A stretch of 64,000 nucleotides of DNA from Streptomyces sp. KL109B (GCF_030766935.1 NZ_JASERL010000008.1:310001-374000); one strand, 5' to 3'. Positions 26,431-35,499 are shown, counted from the first letter of the stretch. Notes: generated by a model not told the origin, from the sequence alone. Numbers and translations: made by a program.

Positions 26431-28302
26431 ATGCGCCGCCGCCTCCCGCACTCGCTTCCGCCCTGGCTGAGCCACGCCCTGCGCGCCCAGCGCGCGCCCG
26501 TGCCGTGGCCCGGTGTCGTGCGCGGCGCGCTGGCCGGTGGGCCGCTGCTGCTCGTCGCCGTCCTCGCCGGGCGGCCGTCCAGCGGGGTGCTGCTCGCGCT
26601 CGGGACGCTGCTCGCCGGGGTCATCGACCGGCCGGGACCGCGGCTCGCCGCCGTCTCGCGGCTCGGCGGGCCCGCGCTCGCGGGGGCGGTGGGGATGGCC
26701 CTCGGGAGTTTCGTCGGCGGTGCGCTGCCGACCGGTGTGCTCGTCGCCTGCGTGTTCGCGGTGCTCGGGCTCTTGGGTGGTGCCTTCAGTGCCGTCGGGC
26801 CCGTCGCGTCGTCCGCCGGGACGCAGTTCCTGGTCACCGTCGCCATCGGGGCCGGGATGCCGTTGCCGGAGCCGGGATGGCAGCGGGCGCTGCTGTTCGC
26901 GGGAGGCGCCGGGTGGCTGATTCTGTTGCGGGTGGTGCTGCCGTCTCCCGTGCGGACGAAGGGGCTCGGGTATCTGTACGACGGTGAGCGCGCCGGGGTC
27001 GCCTCCGTGTACGAGGCCGTGGCCGGGCTGCTCGACGCCGTCGGCGGGGCCGAGGCCCAGGCGCGGCGCGTCGCCCTGACCGCCGCGCTCGACCAGGCGC
27101 AGGACGCCCTGCGGCGCGGCCGCTCCGAGGCCACCCGGCGACTGCGCCGCCAGTACGCCGCCGCCCTCCCGCTCGCCGAGGCCGCCACCGCGCTCGCCTG
27201 GGCCGGGGAGCCGGTGCCCGCGCGGGCGGGGGAGGGGCCGCGTCGGCTCGCCGCCGCCGTCAGGTCCGGGGAGGCGCCGGGCGCACTCCCGGCTCCGGTG
27301 CGCGCCGACGCGGGGCTGCGCGCGCTCGACGAGGCGCTGCTGCGGGCCGCCGAGGCGTTCGACGGGGCCGGTGACCAGGAGCCGTCCGCGCGGCGGCGGG
27401 CGTCCGCCGGCCAGCTGCTGCGGAGGGTGGCCGGGCCCGCGGGGCGCGAGTACGGGGTGCGGGTCGGACTGTCCTTCGGGGCGAGCGCCGCCGTCGCGCA
27501 GGCCCTGCACCCGCTGCACTGGTACTGGCTGCCCGCCACCGCCGTGTTCCTCGTGAAGCCGGACCTCGGGCCGCTCGCCTCGCGCGCGCTGTGCCGGGCC
27601 GCCGGGACGGTGGCCGGGGCCGTGCTGTTCGCCGGGCTCGCCGCCGTACTGCCCGACCCGCTGGGGCTCGTCGCGCTCGTGGCCGTGTGCGGGGCGCTGA
27701 TACCCATCGCCACCAGGCACTTCGCCGCGCAGACCGCCGTCGTCACCGTCCTCGTGCTGTCGCTTGTGATGGTGGGCGGGGAGCCGCAGGCCTCCTGGAG
27801 CCGGATCACCGAAACGCTGCTCGCCTGCGCGATCGTGCTGGTCGCCGGGCATCTGCCGCTGCCGGGCGGGCACCGCGGCGGCGGGGTACGGGTGCGGCTC
27901 GCCGTCGCGCACGACGCCGCCCACGCCTACGTACGGCATGTGCTCAGCGAGTCCGGAGGGGACACGAGGGGCACGGGGGACGCGAGGGATGTGAGGGACG
28001 CGAGGGACGCGAGGGCTGTGAAGGGCACGGCGGGTGCCAAGGGCGTCGACCGGCACGGGCGGTGGGCGCTGCGGCGCGAGGCGTACCGGACGCTCGCGCA
28101 GGCGCGCGCCGCCGTCGACCTGGCCGCCGCCGAACTGCCGGTGCTCGCGCGGCACTCCGACGGCTCGCGGCACAAGACCGTCGTACTGGAACGGCTCGTC
28201 GACGCGACGACCGCGTGCGCCGTGCAGGTCGACGACACCGGGCGGGTGCCCGAGCAGCACGCCGAGCGGATCGGCGTACTGCTCGCGGAGCTGGCCGCGT
28301 AA
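26431..28302 (+). CDS. FUSC-family membrane protein
   Basis: 623 residues. Two sets of membrane helices (about 25-170 and 340-480) each match the FUSC (fusaric-acid resistance/aromatic acid exporter-like) module; the second carries GREYGVRVGLSFGASAAVAQ-ALHPLHWYWLPATAVFLVKP. A helical cytoplasmic segment lies between and a C-terminal one after. The low-complexity stretch DARDVRDARDARAVKG (27980-28023) comes from short GC repeats. It is probably an efflux component. ATG at 26431 has AGGAG 13 nt upstream. Confidence 0.82.
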   Translation: MRRRLPHSLPPWLSHALRAQRAPVPWPGVVRGALAGGPLLLVAVLAGRPSSGVLLALGTLLAGVIDRPGPRLAAVSRLGGPALAGAVGMALGSFVGGALPTGVLVACVFAVLGLLGGAFSAVGPVASSAGTQFLVTVAIGAGMPLPEPGWQRALLFAGGAGWLILLRVVLPSPVRTKGLGYLYDGERAGVASVYEAVAGLLDAVGGAEAQARRVALTAALDQAQDALRRGRSEATRRLRRQYAAALPLAEAATALAWAGEPVPARAGEGPRRLAAAVRSGEAPGALPAPVRADAGLRALDEALLRAAEAFDGAGDQEPSARRRASAGQLLRRVAGPAGREYGVRVGLSFGASAAVAQALHPLHWYWLPATAVFLVKPDLGPLASRALCRAAGTVAGAVLFAGLAAVLPDPLGLVALVAVCGALIPIATRHFAAQTAVVTVLVLSLVMVGGEPQASWSRITETLLACAIVLVAGHLPLPGGHRGGGVRVRLAVAHDAAHAYVRHVLSESGGDTRGTGDARDVRDARDARAVKGTAGAKGVDRHGRWALRREAYRTLAQARAAVDLAAAELPVLARHSDGSRHKTVVLERLVDATTACAVQVDDTGRVPEQHAERIGVLLAELAA

Positions 28303-28356
28303 AGCCGATTCCGCGGTACCCGTTCACGGCTCCGCCAGGGCTCTGCCACGGCTCCG

Positions 28357-29325
28357 CTACGGCCGCAGATCCACCCACACCGGCGCGTGGTCCGACGCCG
28401 GCGCGTCCCGGCGCTCCTCCGGAGACGTGTCCGCGCCCACCGTCGGCAGCGGTTCGAGCACGGCGTCCTCCTCCTGCGGCACCCCGGTCCCGGCGCGCAC
28501 CACGTGGCCGAGCAGCTCGTGCGAGACGAAGACGTGGTCGATCAGCTCGCGGTGGCCCGCGTACACCCGCGAGTACCGCTGCTCCTCGGGGATCAGCGGC
28601 GCCACGTTCCACAGCCGGTGCGCGTCGCCCTTGTCGGCGTGGTCGAAGCCCGGCGTGCCGATCTCGGAGCCGGGCGGGCCCTGGAGGATCTGGGTGGTCG
28701 CGGCGGACACCTCGTCGTTGAAGTCGCCCAGGACGGCGACCCGTTCGCGCCGGCCGTCCTCCCCGATGAGCGTGTCGGCGAGCGCCCGCACGGTCGCCGC
28801 CTCCGCCGCGCGCCGCTCCAGGGCGTACGCCGCGTAGCGCGCCCGCTCCCCCTCGTCGCGCGGCACGAACCGGCCGCCCGGATAGCTCAGCAGCTTCGAC
28901 TTGAGGTGGCAGACGGCGGCCGTCAGCCACGTCGCCCGCGTCGAGAAGTGCACGGCGAGCACGCCGCGGCCCGCCCGGTCCGCGGTCCTGCCGCCGTCGT
29001 CGACCTGCACCGGGCGCAGCGCGTCCGGGAACGCGGCGGTGTCCGCGACCACGTTCACGACGACGTCGCTGAGGAAGCCGACCCGGATCCCGCGCTCGTC
29101 CGGGTACTGGGACAGCGTCACCTCGTAGCGGCCGTCGAGCAGTTGCACCAGATCGTCGAGCGCCGCCGGGTCACCGACCTCCTGCACGCCGAGCAGGGTG
29201 GGCCGCAGCGCGTTCACGGTGGCGGCGAGCGCGGCCAGTTTCGCCTCGTACGTGGCCTTGTCGCGCGGGCCGTAGGGGCCGCCGGGGCGGTAGAGGTTCT
29301 CCAGGTTCCAGGTACCGACGAGCAT
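28357..29325 (-). CDS. endonuclease/exonuclease/phosphatase-family hydrolase
   Basis: 322 residues with all EEP active-site blocks: GTWNLENLY, LLGVQEVGD, the RVAVLGDFNDEVS Mg site, ELIDHVFVS and the terminal ASDHAPVWVDL. There is no signal peptide. It could act on DNA, RNA or phospholipid headgroups. ATG at 29325 has GGAG. Confidence 0.88.
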   Translation of the reverse strand: MLVGTWNLENLYRPGGPYGPRDKATYEAKLAALAATVNALRPTLLGVQEVGDPAALDDLVQLLDGRYEVTLSQYPDERGIRVGFLSDVVVNVVADTAAFPDALRPVQVDDGGRTADRAGRGVLAVHFSTRATWLTAAVCHLKSKLLSYPGGRFVPRDEGERARYAAYALERRAAEAATVRALADTLIGEDGRRERVAVLGDFNDEVSAATTQILQGPPGSEIGTPGFDHADKGDAHRLWNVAPLIPEEQRYSRVYAGHRELIDHVFVSHELLGHVVRAGTGVPQEEDAVLEPLPTVGADTSPEERRDAPASDHAPVWVDLRP

Positions 29326-29500
29326 GGCGTGCTCCGTCCTAGGGCCGGCCCGGACGGGCCGGGGCGGCCAGCGTGCCAGCGGCGTCGCGGGGGAGGACAG
29401 GACTCCTCCAGGACTCGTCCGTAAAAAACTTCCGCCGCTGCGATGAGTTCCGTACCGGCCGCCGGTCACCCCTGCGTAAGACCCGACCGGAGGAGGAACC

Positions 29501-30193
29501 ATGGGGCTGCCGAAGGTGGTCACGCGCGACGAATGGCGCGCCGCCCGCGAGGAGTTGCTCGCCCTGGAGAAGGCGGCGACCCGGGCGCGGGACGAGCTGA
29601 ACACACGGCGGCGCGAGCTGCCCATGGTCGAGATCGACAAGTCGTACGTGTTCGAGGGTTCCGACGGCAAGTCCGAGCTGCTCGACCTGTTCGACGGGCG
29701 CGCCCAACTCGTCGTCTACCACTTCATGTTCGCCCCGGACTGGGAAGCGGGCTGCCGCAGCTGCTCCGGATTCCTCGACCAGATCGGGCACTTGGCGCAT
29801 CTGCGGGCCAGGGGCACGGAGTTCGTGGCGGTGTCCCGCGCGCCGTTCACCAGGATCCTGCCGTTCAAGGCGCGGATGGGCTGGACGGTGCCCTGGTACT
29901 CCTCCCATCTCAGCGACTTCAACACGGACTTCGGCGCCACGGTGGCCGGGGAGGACGGCGGCCTGGAGGAGCGGCCCGCGATCAGCTGCTTCCTGCGCGA
30001 GGGCGAGCGGGTCTTCCACACGTACTCGACCTTCGCCCGCGGCATGGACCACATCGGGTTCACCCCGAACCTCCTGGACCTCACCGCCCTCGGCCGCCAG
30101 GAGGAGTGGGAGAAACCGGAGGGACGGGCATCGGCTCTCGGGGCTCCGGCGGGCAGTGCGCGCGTGCGCTATCACGACGAATACGTCGACTGA
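29501..30193 (+). CDS. DUF899 thioredoxin-like protein
   Basis: 230 residues. DUF899 signature: ELPMVEIDKSYVFEG, LVVYHFMFAPDWEAGCRSCSGF (CxxC-type redox pair), WTVPWYSSHLSDFNTDFGAT and FHTYSTFARGMDHIGFTPNLLD. The fold is thioredoxin-like; the function is unassigned. A strong GGAGGAGGAACC site precedes ATG at 29501. Confidence 0.9.
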   Translation: MGLPKVVTRDEWRAAREELLALEKAATRARDELNTRRRELPMVEIDKSYVFEGSDGKSELLDLFDGRAQLVVYHFMFAPDWEAGCRSCSGFLDQIGHLAHLRARGTEFVAVSRAPFTRILPFKARMGWTVPWYSSHLSDFNTDFGATVAGEDGGLEERPAISCFLREGERVFHTYSTFARGMDHIGFTPNLLDLTALGRQEEWEKPEGRASALGAPAGSARVRYHDEYVD

Positions 30194-30313
30194 GGCCGAG
30201 CGCGAGCGGTCTGACCTCGTATCAACTCGGTGTCATTCTTGTCACGTTGCGAGTCGGAACGGCCCCTGTCAGCGTTCTCCCTCATGAAGCGCCCGGACGC
30301 ACCGGGCGCCGCG

Positions 30314-30332
30314 CGACGTACTTGGTACGTCG
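30314..30332. promoter_or_regulatory. inverted repeat CGACGTAC-TTG-GTACGTCG
   Basis: Perfect eight-bp arms and a 3-nt centre, 27-45 bp upstream of the small gene at 30359. It is placed like an operator. Confidence 0.5.
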
Positions 30333-30358
30333 GCACGATCACGGGGGCAGGGACGACG

Positions 30359-30565
30359 ATGATCAACGGACGAGTGGTGCTGCAACGCTTCCCGGCGGGC
30401 GGACCCCGCGGCTCCTGGCCCGCGGAGGAGTACGCGAGCCTGCGCCGCCAGGAGGGTCAACCGGCCGAGGTCGTCATGGACTTGGCGACGGACACGTTCC
30501 TCGTGATCGTGCGGGAGCCGGTGGCCGCCCCAGTTGCCGCTCCGGTGGCCGCCCCGGTGGGCTGA
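30359..30565 (+). CDS. small hypothetical protein with VAAP repeats
   Basis: 68 residues: MINGRVVLQRFPAGGPRGSW then EEYASLRRQEGQPAEVVMDLATDTFLVIV and a tail of three VAAP units. It looks like a compact beta protein. The GGGGGCAGGG stretch upstream may be the binding site. The function is unknown. Confidence 0.6.
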   Translation: MINGRVVLQRFPAGGPRGSWPAEEYASLRRQEGQPAEVVMDLATDTFLVIVREPVAAPVAAPVAAPVG

Positions 30566-30572
30566 CGCCTCA

Positions 30573-31049
30573 TCATGAAGCGCGCACCGACCGCGACCAC
30601 TCCGGCGTCGTCCCCGTGACCCGGCACAGCGCGAGGTACAGCGGGATCGGCGGCGTGTACGGCACCGAACCCTCCGGGCAGTGCACCAGGACGGGCGCCC
30701 GCGGCGCGTCCAGCACCAGGGCGCCCGCCGTGTAGCGGGCGGGCGCCGGCCACTCCAGGGCCACGTCCGAGTCCGCGGGCACGAGCCACCACCAGTGCGC
30801 CCCGTCCGCGTACACACAGCCCATCCGCGGCAGCCGCTTCGCCATCGCCCGGCCGAACTCCTCGGGCACCGCGACCGCGTCGCAGCCGAGCGGAGCGGTC
30901 ATGCCCGCGGGCACCCTGATCCGCGTCGGCGGGGTGTGGCCGGGGCGCGACGGGTCCGGGCGCTCCGGAAGCCGGGCGCGGCGTCGCCGCGCCAGTCCGG
31001 CCAGCGAGTTCAAGTGCATCGTCCGCTTGCCCGTCGTCACCACGCCCAT
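30573..31049 (-). CDS. hypothetical protein
   Basis: 158 residues. A conserved centre PEEFGRAMAKRLPRMGCVYADGAHWWWLVP-ADSDVALEWP and ending SVPYTPPIPLYLALCRVTG suggest a soluble domain seen repeatedly in Streptomyces. I do not recognise a function. The start is uncertain: ATG at 31049 or the internal ATG giving MHLNSLAGLARRR. It lies about 100 bp downstream of the ATPase gene on the same strand. Confidence 0.7.
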   Translation of the reverse strand: MGVVTTGKRTMHLNSLAGLARRRRARLPERPDPSRPGHTPPTRIRVPAGMTAPLGCDAVAVPEEFGRAMAKRLPRMGCVYADGAHWWWLVPADSDVALEWPAPARYTAGALVLDAPRAPVLVHCPEGSVPYTPPIPLYLALCRVTGTTPEWSRSVRAS

Positions 31050-31087
31050 CCGATCCCGCTTTGCACGTTCGTCGTCGCTCCGCCCGC

Positions 31088-31168
31088 CCGGCGGGGGCGG
31101 GGCTTCACCAGGCCCGTCCGAGGCCTCGCCAGGCCCGTCCGGGGTTTCACCAGGCCCATCCGGCGCCG
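31088..31168. repeat. tandem ~21-bp GGACGGGCCTGGTGA-type repeats
   Basis: Three to four copies (minus-strand reading DGPGE) span the 3' end of the ATPase gene; the ATPase stop codon (31147-31149) lies inside one copy. Confidence 0.7.
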
Positions 31169-31707
31169 TCCGAAGCGCCGGGGGCCTGGGCTGCCGGGTC
31201 CACCGGCTCCGCGCCCAGACCGTCGCGCGGCAGCTCGGCCCAGACGAGGAGGCCGGGGCCGAAGCCGGTCTCCTGGGCGCCCCACGCCGTCGCGACCGCG
31301 GCCACGAGGAGCAGCCCCCTGCCGTGCTCCTCCTCGGGCGCGACGCGGCGGCGGCTGTCACCGGGGATGCAGCCCTCGTCGCGGACCGCTATGCGCAGGC
31401 GGTCACCGGCGTCGTCGCGCAACTCGCGCAGCTCGCAGTGGATCCGCCGGCTCGCGGTGTGCACGATCGCGTTCGTGACCAGTTCGGACACGACGAGAGC
31501 CGCCGCGTCACAGGTGTCGTCGCACGCGCCCCACGCACTGAGGTGGGTACGCGTCATGCGCCGGGCCTGAGCGGCGGAGCCCGGATGGGGAGCCAGTTCG
31601 AAACTGCTGCGGCGGACCGCCGCCGGGTGGGCCCCTGTCGGGGTACCCGAACGGTCACCGAGCGTAGTTTCGCCGGCTTCTGTTCCTAAAGGCGCAGACG
31701 GAGTCAC
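31147..31707 (-). CDS. HATPase_c-type ATP-binding protein (anti-sigma-like kinase)
   Basis: 186 residues of the RsbW/SpoIIAB-like fold. The N-box is ALVVSELVTNAIVHTASR, then RIAVRDEGC (G1 box) and EHGRGLLLVAAVATAWG (G2). In Streptomyces such proteins sit beside an XRE-DUF5753 regulator and a DUF397 protein, as here. GTG at 31707 is chosen with GGGGAG 12 nt upstream; GTG at 31716 and TTG at 31743 remain possible. The role, by inference, is to modulate the divergent regulator or a sigma factor. Confidence 0.85.
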   Translation of the reverse strand: MTPSAPLGTEAGETTLGDRSGTPTGAHPAAVRRSSFELAPHPGSAAQARRMTRTHLSAWGACDDTCDAAALVVSELVTNAIVHTASRRIHCELRELRDDAGDRLRIAVRDEGCIPGDSRRRVAPEEEHGRGLLLVAAVATAWGAQETGFGPGLLVWAELPRDGLGAEPVDPAAQAPGASDGAGWAW

Positions 31708-31747
31708 GCTTGCCACTATCTCCCCGTCATGAACACTTGGCAAGGGT

Positions 31748-31897
31748 CACTCTGAAAAGTGCAGAGTGGCGTATGCCCTGTGGAGCGGACATGGCAGACT
31801 GCTCGCAACAGCGCGCCACGTGGCCCCCCTTGGGGTTCATCGCAGGGAAACGCCCGGTGAGAGACTCCTCCCCGGGCTTTTCTCAAGGTGAAAAGTG
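31748..31897. promoter_or_regulatory. shared TGAAAAGTG boxes between ATPase and XRE genes
   Basis: TGAAAAGTG occurs at 31753-31761 and 31889-31897, both followed by a GGCG-type stretch. The first copy sits in the inverted repeat CACTCT...AGAGTG (31748-31768). The boxes lie in the divergent promoter region and could be operators for the XRE protein. Confidence 0.45.
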
Positions 31898-31937
31898 GCG
31901 GGAGTCAGGCACCGGGACTACTGGGAGGTAAGGGGTC

Positions 31938-32807
31938 GTGAGTGAACCGCGGTCCGCGCCGACCGTCGGCCAGGTCGTCCTCGGCCGCCGACTGCAGGAG
32001 CTGCGCGAGGGTGCCGGACTCAAGCGCGAGGAGGCCGCGAAAGTACTCCGCGTGACCGCCGCGACGGTCCGCCGCATGGAGACCGCCGAGGTCTCGCTGC
32101 GGATCCCGTACGTCCAGCTGCTCCTGAAGTCGTACGGCGTCTCCGACGACGAGGCCGAGTCGTTCGTGCAGCTCGCGGAGGACGCGAACAAGCCGGGCTG
32201 GTGGCAGCGGTACCACGACATCCTGCCGGGCTGGTTCTCCATGTACGTGAGCCTGGAGGGCGCCGCCCGCCTCGTCAGGTCGTACGACCCGCACTTCGTG
32301 CCCGGCCTGCTGCAGACCGAGGACTACGCGCGCGGCGTGCTCGAATCCGGCGCGATAGGGCGGGCGCTCGCCGAGGACCCGGACGTCGTCGAACGGCACG
32401 TCGCGCTGCGGCTGCAGCGCCAGGACCTGCTCACCCGCGAGGACGCGCCCCGCCTGTGGTTCGTGATGGACGAGACCGCCCTGCGCCGCCCGGTCGGCGA
32501 CGCGGACGTGATGCGCGCCCAGATCGACCGGCTGCTCGACGCGATGGAGCTTCCGAACGTGACGCTCCAGATCGCGGAGTTCGCGGCGGGCCCGCACCCG
32601 GGCACGTACGGACCCTTCGTGCTGTTCCGGTTCGCCATGACGGAACTGCCGGACATGGTCTACAGCGAGTACCTGACAGGCGCCGTCTACCTCGACGCGC
32701 GCCCCGAGGTGGCCACCCACCTGGAAGTCATGGACCGCATGGCGGCGCATGCCGCGACGGCGCAACGCACAAAGGAGATCCTCCGCGATCTCCGCAAGGA
32801 GCTGTGA
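31938..32807 (+). CDS. XRE-family regulator with DUF5753 (WhiJ/AbaA-cluster type)
   Basis: 289 residues. The HTH at about 12-70 has RLQELREGAGLKREEAAKVL and VTAATVRRMETAEVSLRIPY. DUF5753 fills the rest: RLVRSYDPHFVPGLLQTEDYA, DETALRRPVGDADVMRAQIDRLL, HPGTYGPFVLFRF and VYSEYLTGAVYLD. GTG at 31938 has GGGAGGTAAGGGG upstream. The gene abuts the DUF397 gene with no gap. Such trios regulate development or antibiotic production in known Streptomyces cases; the target here is unknown. Confidence 0.93.
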   Translation: MSEPRSAPTVGQVVLGRRLQELREGAGLKREEAAKVLRVTAATVRRMETAEVSLRIPYVQLLLKSYGVSDDEAESFVQLAEDANKPGWWQRYHDILPGWFSMYVSLEGAARLVRSYDPHFVPGLLQTEDYARGVLESGAIGRALAEDPDVVERHVALRLQRQDLLTREDAPRLWFVMDETALRRPVGDADVMRAQIDRLLDAMELPNVTLQIAEFAAGPHPGTYGPFVLFRFAMTELPDMVYSEYLTGAVYLDARPEVATHLEVMDRMAAHAATAQRTKEILRDLRKEL

Positions 32808-33080
32808 ATGGACTCGATCAAGGACCGAATACGAGGCGTCGACGGCGAGCCGATCTACAACGGCATGCCCGCGCGTGAACTCGGCAGCGAGGGCTGGCAC
32901 AAGCCGTGGAGCGGCGGCAACGGAGGCAACTGTCTCGAAGCCATGAAGCTCGCCGACGGGCGCGTCGCCGTACGACAGTCCTCGGACCCGGACGGGCCGG
33001 CCCTGATCTACACCGTCGGGGAGATCACGGCGTTCATCGAGGGGGCCAAGGCGGGGGCGGCGGACTTTCTGCTCTCGTGA
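32808..33080 (+). CDS. DUF397 protein, partner of the XRE regulator
   Basis: 90 residues. DUF397 core: WHKPWSGGNGGNCLEAMKLADG and VAVRQSSDPDGPALIYTVGE, then ITAFIEGAKAGAADFLL. The ATG directly follows the stop of the XRE gene, which implies coupled translation. DUF397 proteins bind or titrate their DUF5753 partners (known for WhiJ-type pairs). Confidence 0.93.
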   Translation: MDSIKDRIRGVDGEPIYNGMPARELGSEGWHKPWSGGNGGNCLEAMKLADGRVAVRQSSDPDGPALIYTVGEITAFIEGAKAGAADFLLS

Positions 33081-33240
33081 GCGTCACCCGCTGTTGGCGG
33101 CGGGCGTACGCGATCGGGGGCGTGCCGTCCACGACCGTCTACGTGGCGGGATCGACTTCGGGTACGGAGGTCAACGCCGGGCGTCGACACGGGATGTGAC
33201 GGAGTGTTACCCGATTCTCCAGGCGATTGTCGGGCGATTG

Positions 33241-34803
33241 TCAGGCGGTCATCGGGCGGTCGTGCGCCCCGATCGGTGCCGGCAGCCGGGTGCGGCCCGT
33301 CAGCCAGCGGTCGACCGCGGCGGCCGCGGCGCGCCCCTCGGCGATCGCCCACACCACGAGCGACGCGCCGCGCCCCGCGTCACCCGCGACGAACACGCCC
33401 GGCACGTCCGTGGCGAAGGCGGCGTCCCGCGCGAGCCGGCCGCTCCGGTCGACGCGCAGGTCCAACTGGTCGACGAGGCCGCCGGATCGACGCTCCGGTC
33501 CGTGGAAGCCGAGCGCCAGCAGCACCAGATCGGCGGGCAGCGTCCGCCCGGTCCCGGGCCGCGGCCTGCGCGCCGCGTCCACCTCGACGAGGTGCAGCGC
33601 GCGCACGTGCCCCGCCTCGTCCCCGGTGAAGCACAGCGTGGCGGCGGCGAAGAGCCGGGCGTCCGCGTCGGCCGCCGGGGCCGTCCGCAGCTCCCCGGCC
33701 TCCTCGTGCGCCGCCGAGAGCCGGTACAGCTTCGGGTACGTCGGCCAGGGCTCGGCATCCTCGTCGCGCGCCTCACTCGGCATCCCGTAGATGTCCAACT
33801 GCGTGACGGACGCGGCCCCTTCGCGCACCGCCGTGCCCAGGCAGTCGGCGCCGGTGTCGCCGCCGCCGACGATGACGACGTGCTTGCCGGTGGCGCTGAG
33901 CGGTGCCGGTGGGAGTGGCGGTGGGGGCTCCCGGCCGTTCTCGTACGCGCGGTTGGCCCACGGCAGGTACTCCATCGCCTGCTCGATGCCCGCCAACTCC
34001 CTACCTGGTACGTCGAGCTCGCGCCAGGCCGTGGCGCCGGTCGCGATCACCACGGCGTCGTAGCGGGCCCGCAGGTCCGCTGCGCCGATGTCCCCGCCGA
34101 CCTCCGTCGACGTACGGAACCGCACGCCTTCCTTCGTCAACTGGTCGAGGCGGCGGTCCAGTTGGCGCTTCTCCATCTTGAACGCCGGGATCCCGTAGCG
34201 CAGCAGCCCGCCGGGCCGGTCGTCCCGCTCGTACACGGCGACCGTGTGCCCGGCCCGCGTCAACTGCTGCGCCGCAGCGAGCCCGGCGGGGCCCGAGCCG
34301 ACGACGGCGACGGTCCGCCCGCTGTGCCGCTCGGGCGGCTGCGCGGTCACGAAGCCCTCGTCCCAGGCGCGGTCGGCGATGGCAACCTCTACGTTCTTGA
34401 TGGTCACGGGACTTGGAGGGGCGGCCCGCAGGGCCTCGGTTGAGGGTGGTGGCGGGAGACGGGCGGGATGGTTGATGGCGAGGACGCAGCTCGCCTCGCA
34501 GGGGGCGGGGCACAGGCGGCCGGTGAATTCCGGGAAGTTGTTCGTGGCGTGCAGCCGTTCGCTCGCCGCCTGCCAGTCGTCCCGCGCGACCAGGTCGTTC
34601 CACTCCGGGATCAGATTCCCCAGCGGGCACGCCTCGTGGCAGAACGGGATCCCGCAGTCCATGCAACGGTCGGCCTGCGCGCCGACGATCGGCAGCAAGC
34701 CGCCGGGGACGTACACCTCGTCCCAGTCGCGGACCCGTTCCTCGACGGGGCGGCGCGGAGCGTCCCGCCGGGGTGTGGTGAGGAAGCCCTTGGGGTCGGC
34801 CAT
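33241..34803 (-). CDS. gltD: glutamate synthase small-subunit-like oxidoreductase
   Basis: 520 residues. N-terminal 4Fe-4S cysteines are CMDCGIPFCHEACPLGN and CPAPCEASCVL; the FAD motif is VAVVGSGPAGLAAAQQLTRAG and the NADPH site is VVIVGGGDTGADCLG. It transfers electrons from NADPH to a partner. No gltB large subunit is next to it, so this is probably a paralog serving another acceptor or a distant GltB. The ATG at 34803 opens MADPKGFLTTPRRDAPRRPV, the usual GltD N-terminus. Confidence 0.92.
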   Translation of the reverse strand: MADPKGFLTTPRRDAPRRPVEERVRDWDEVYVPGGLLPIVGAQADRCMDCGIPFCHEACPLGNLIPEWNDLVARDDWQAASERLHATNNFPEFTGRLCPAPCEASCVLAINHPARLPPPPSTEALRAAPPSPVTIKNVEVAIADRAWDEGFVTAQPPERHSGRTVAVVGSGPAGLAAAQQLTRAGHTVAVYERDDRPGGLLRYGIPAFKMEKRQLDRRLDQLTKEGVRFRTSTEVGGDIGAADLRARYDAVVIATGATAWRELDVPGRELAGIEQAMEYLPWANRAYENGREPPPPLPPAPLSATGKHVVIVGGGDTGADCLGTAVREGAASVTQLDIYGMPSEARDEDAEPWPTYPKLYRLSAAHEEAGELRTAPAADADARLFAAATLCFTGDEAGHVRALHLVEVDAARRPRPGTGRTLPADLVLLALGFHGPERRSGGLVDQLDLRVDRSGRLARDAAFATDVPGVFVAGDAGRGASLVVWAIAEGRAAAAAVDRWLTGRTRLPAPIGAHDRPMTA

Positions 34804-34892
34804 GGCCGTCTCCCTACGCCGTACTCGTGCGCTGTGGCTCTCTTCGCTCCTCTTTCCGCCACGATACGTCGGGCGGGGTCGGGGCGCTCAGG

Positions 34893-34931
34893 CTCGGAGC
34901 GGTAACTCGGAGCGGTGACTCGGAGCGGTAA
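34893..34931. repeat. three 13-bp tandem repeats
   Basis: CTCGGAGCGGTAA, CTCGGAGCGGTGA and CTCGGAGCGGTAA follow each other directly, between the gltD start and the stop of the DUF1772 gene. Confidence 0.8.
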
Positions 34932-34951
34932 GGGGCCTCGGGGCGGGACGC

Positions 34952-35437
34952 TCAGGTCAGCGCGAGCACGAACAGCGCCGCGGCGGCGGCCCCGGCCGCG
35001 GCCCGTACGTGGTTCCACCGCACCCACTCGACGAGATACGCCCGCCACTGCGCGGCGCTGCCCTCGGACTCCTCGGTGCCGGAGAGGCCGGCCAGCGCCG
35101 CGTTGCGCGGAACGTTCGCCAGGACCGTCACGCCGAACGACCCCGCCAGATACAGCGCGCAGCCGAGCAGCAGCTCGACGGTGCCCGCGTCGGGCCACAG
35201 CACGAACGTCACGACCGCGATCACCGCGCACAACACCGCCGCGCCGAGGAAGACGACCATGAACGGCGGTGTGAGGGCGGCGATGTTGATGGCGTTCATC
35301 GCGGCGATCCCCTGCGCGGCGGGCAGCGCGCCGAGCCCGCGCATCACGAACGTGGAGAACGCGATGAACACCCCGGAACTCACCGCGCACCAGACGGCAC
35401 CCAACACGACCAGCAAGAAATACGGACCTTCGATCAT
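34952..35437 (-). CDS. DUF1772 four-helix membrane protein
   Basis: 161 residues with four hydrophobic helices (about 6-27, 57-80, 86-108, 140-160). DUF1772 marks: MRGLGALPAAQGIAAMNAIN and NVPRNAAL near residue 110, then a conserved W in VRWNHVRA. Relatives include anthrone oxygenases in polyketide tailoring, but stand-alone copies like this one are of unknown function. Confidence 0.85.
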   Translation of the reverse strand: MIEGPYFLLVVLGAVWCAVSSGVFIAFSTFVMRGLGALPAAQGIAAMNAINIAALTPPFMVVFLGAAVLCAVIAVVTFVLWPDAGTVELLLGCALYLAGSFGVTVLANVPRNAALAGLSGTEESEGSAAQWRAYLVEWVRWNHVRAAAGAAAAALFVLALT

Positions 35438-35499
35438 GCGCCCCCCTCTTCATGAGGGATCATGCCGCAGTTTGTCGGATGTGGACAGTGATTTCACGA

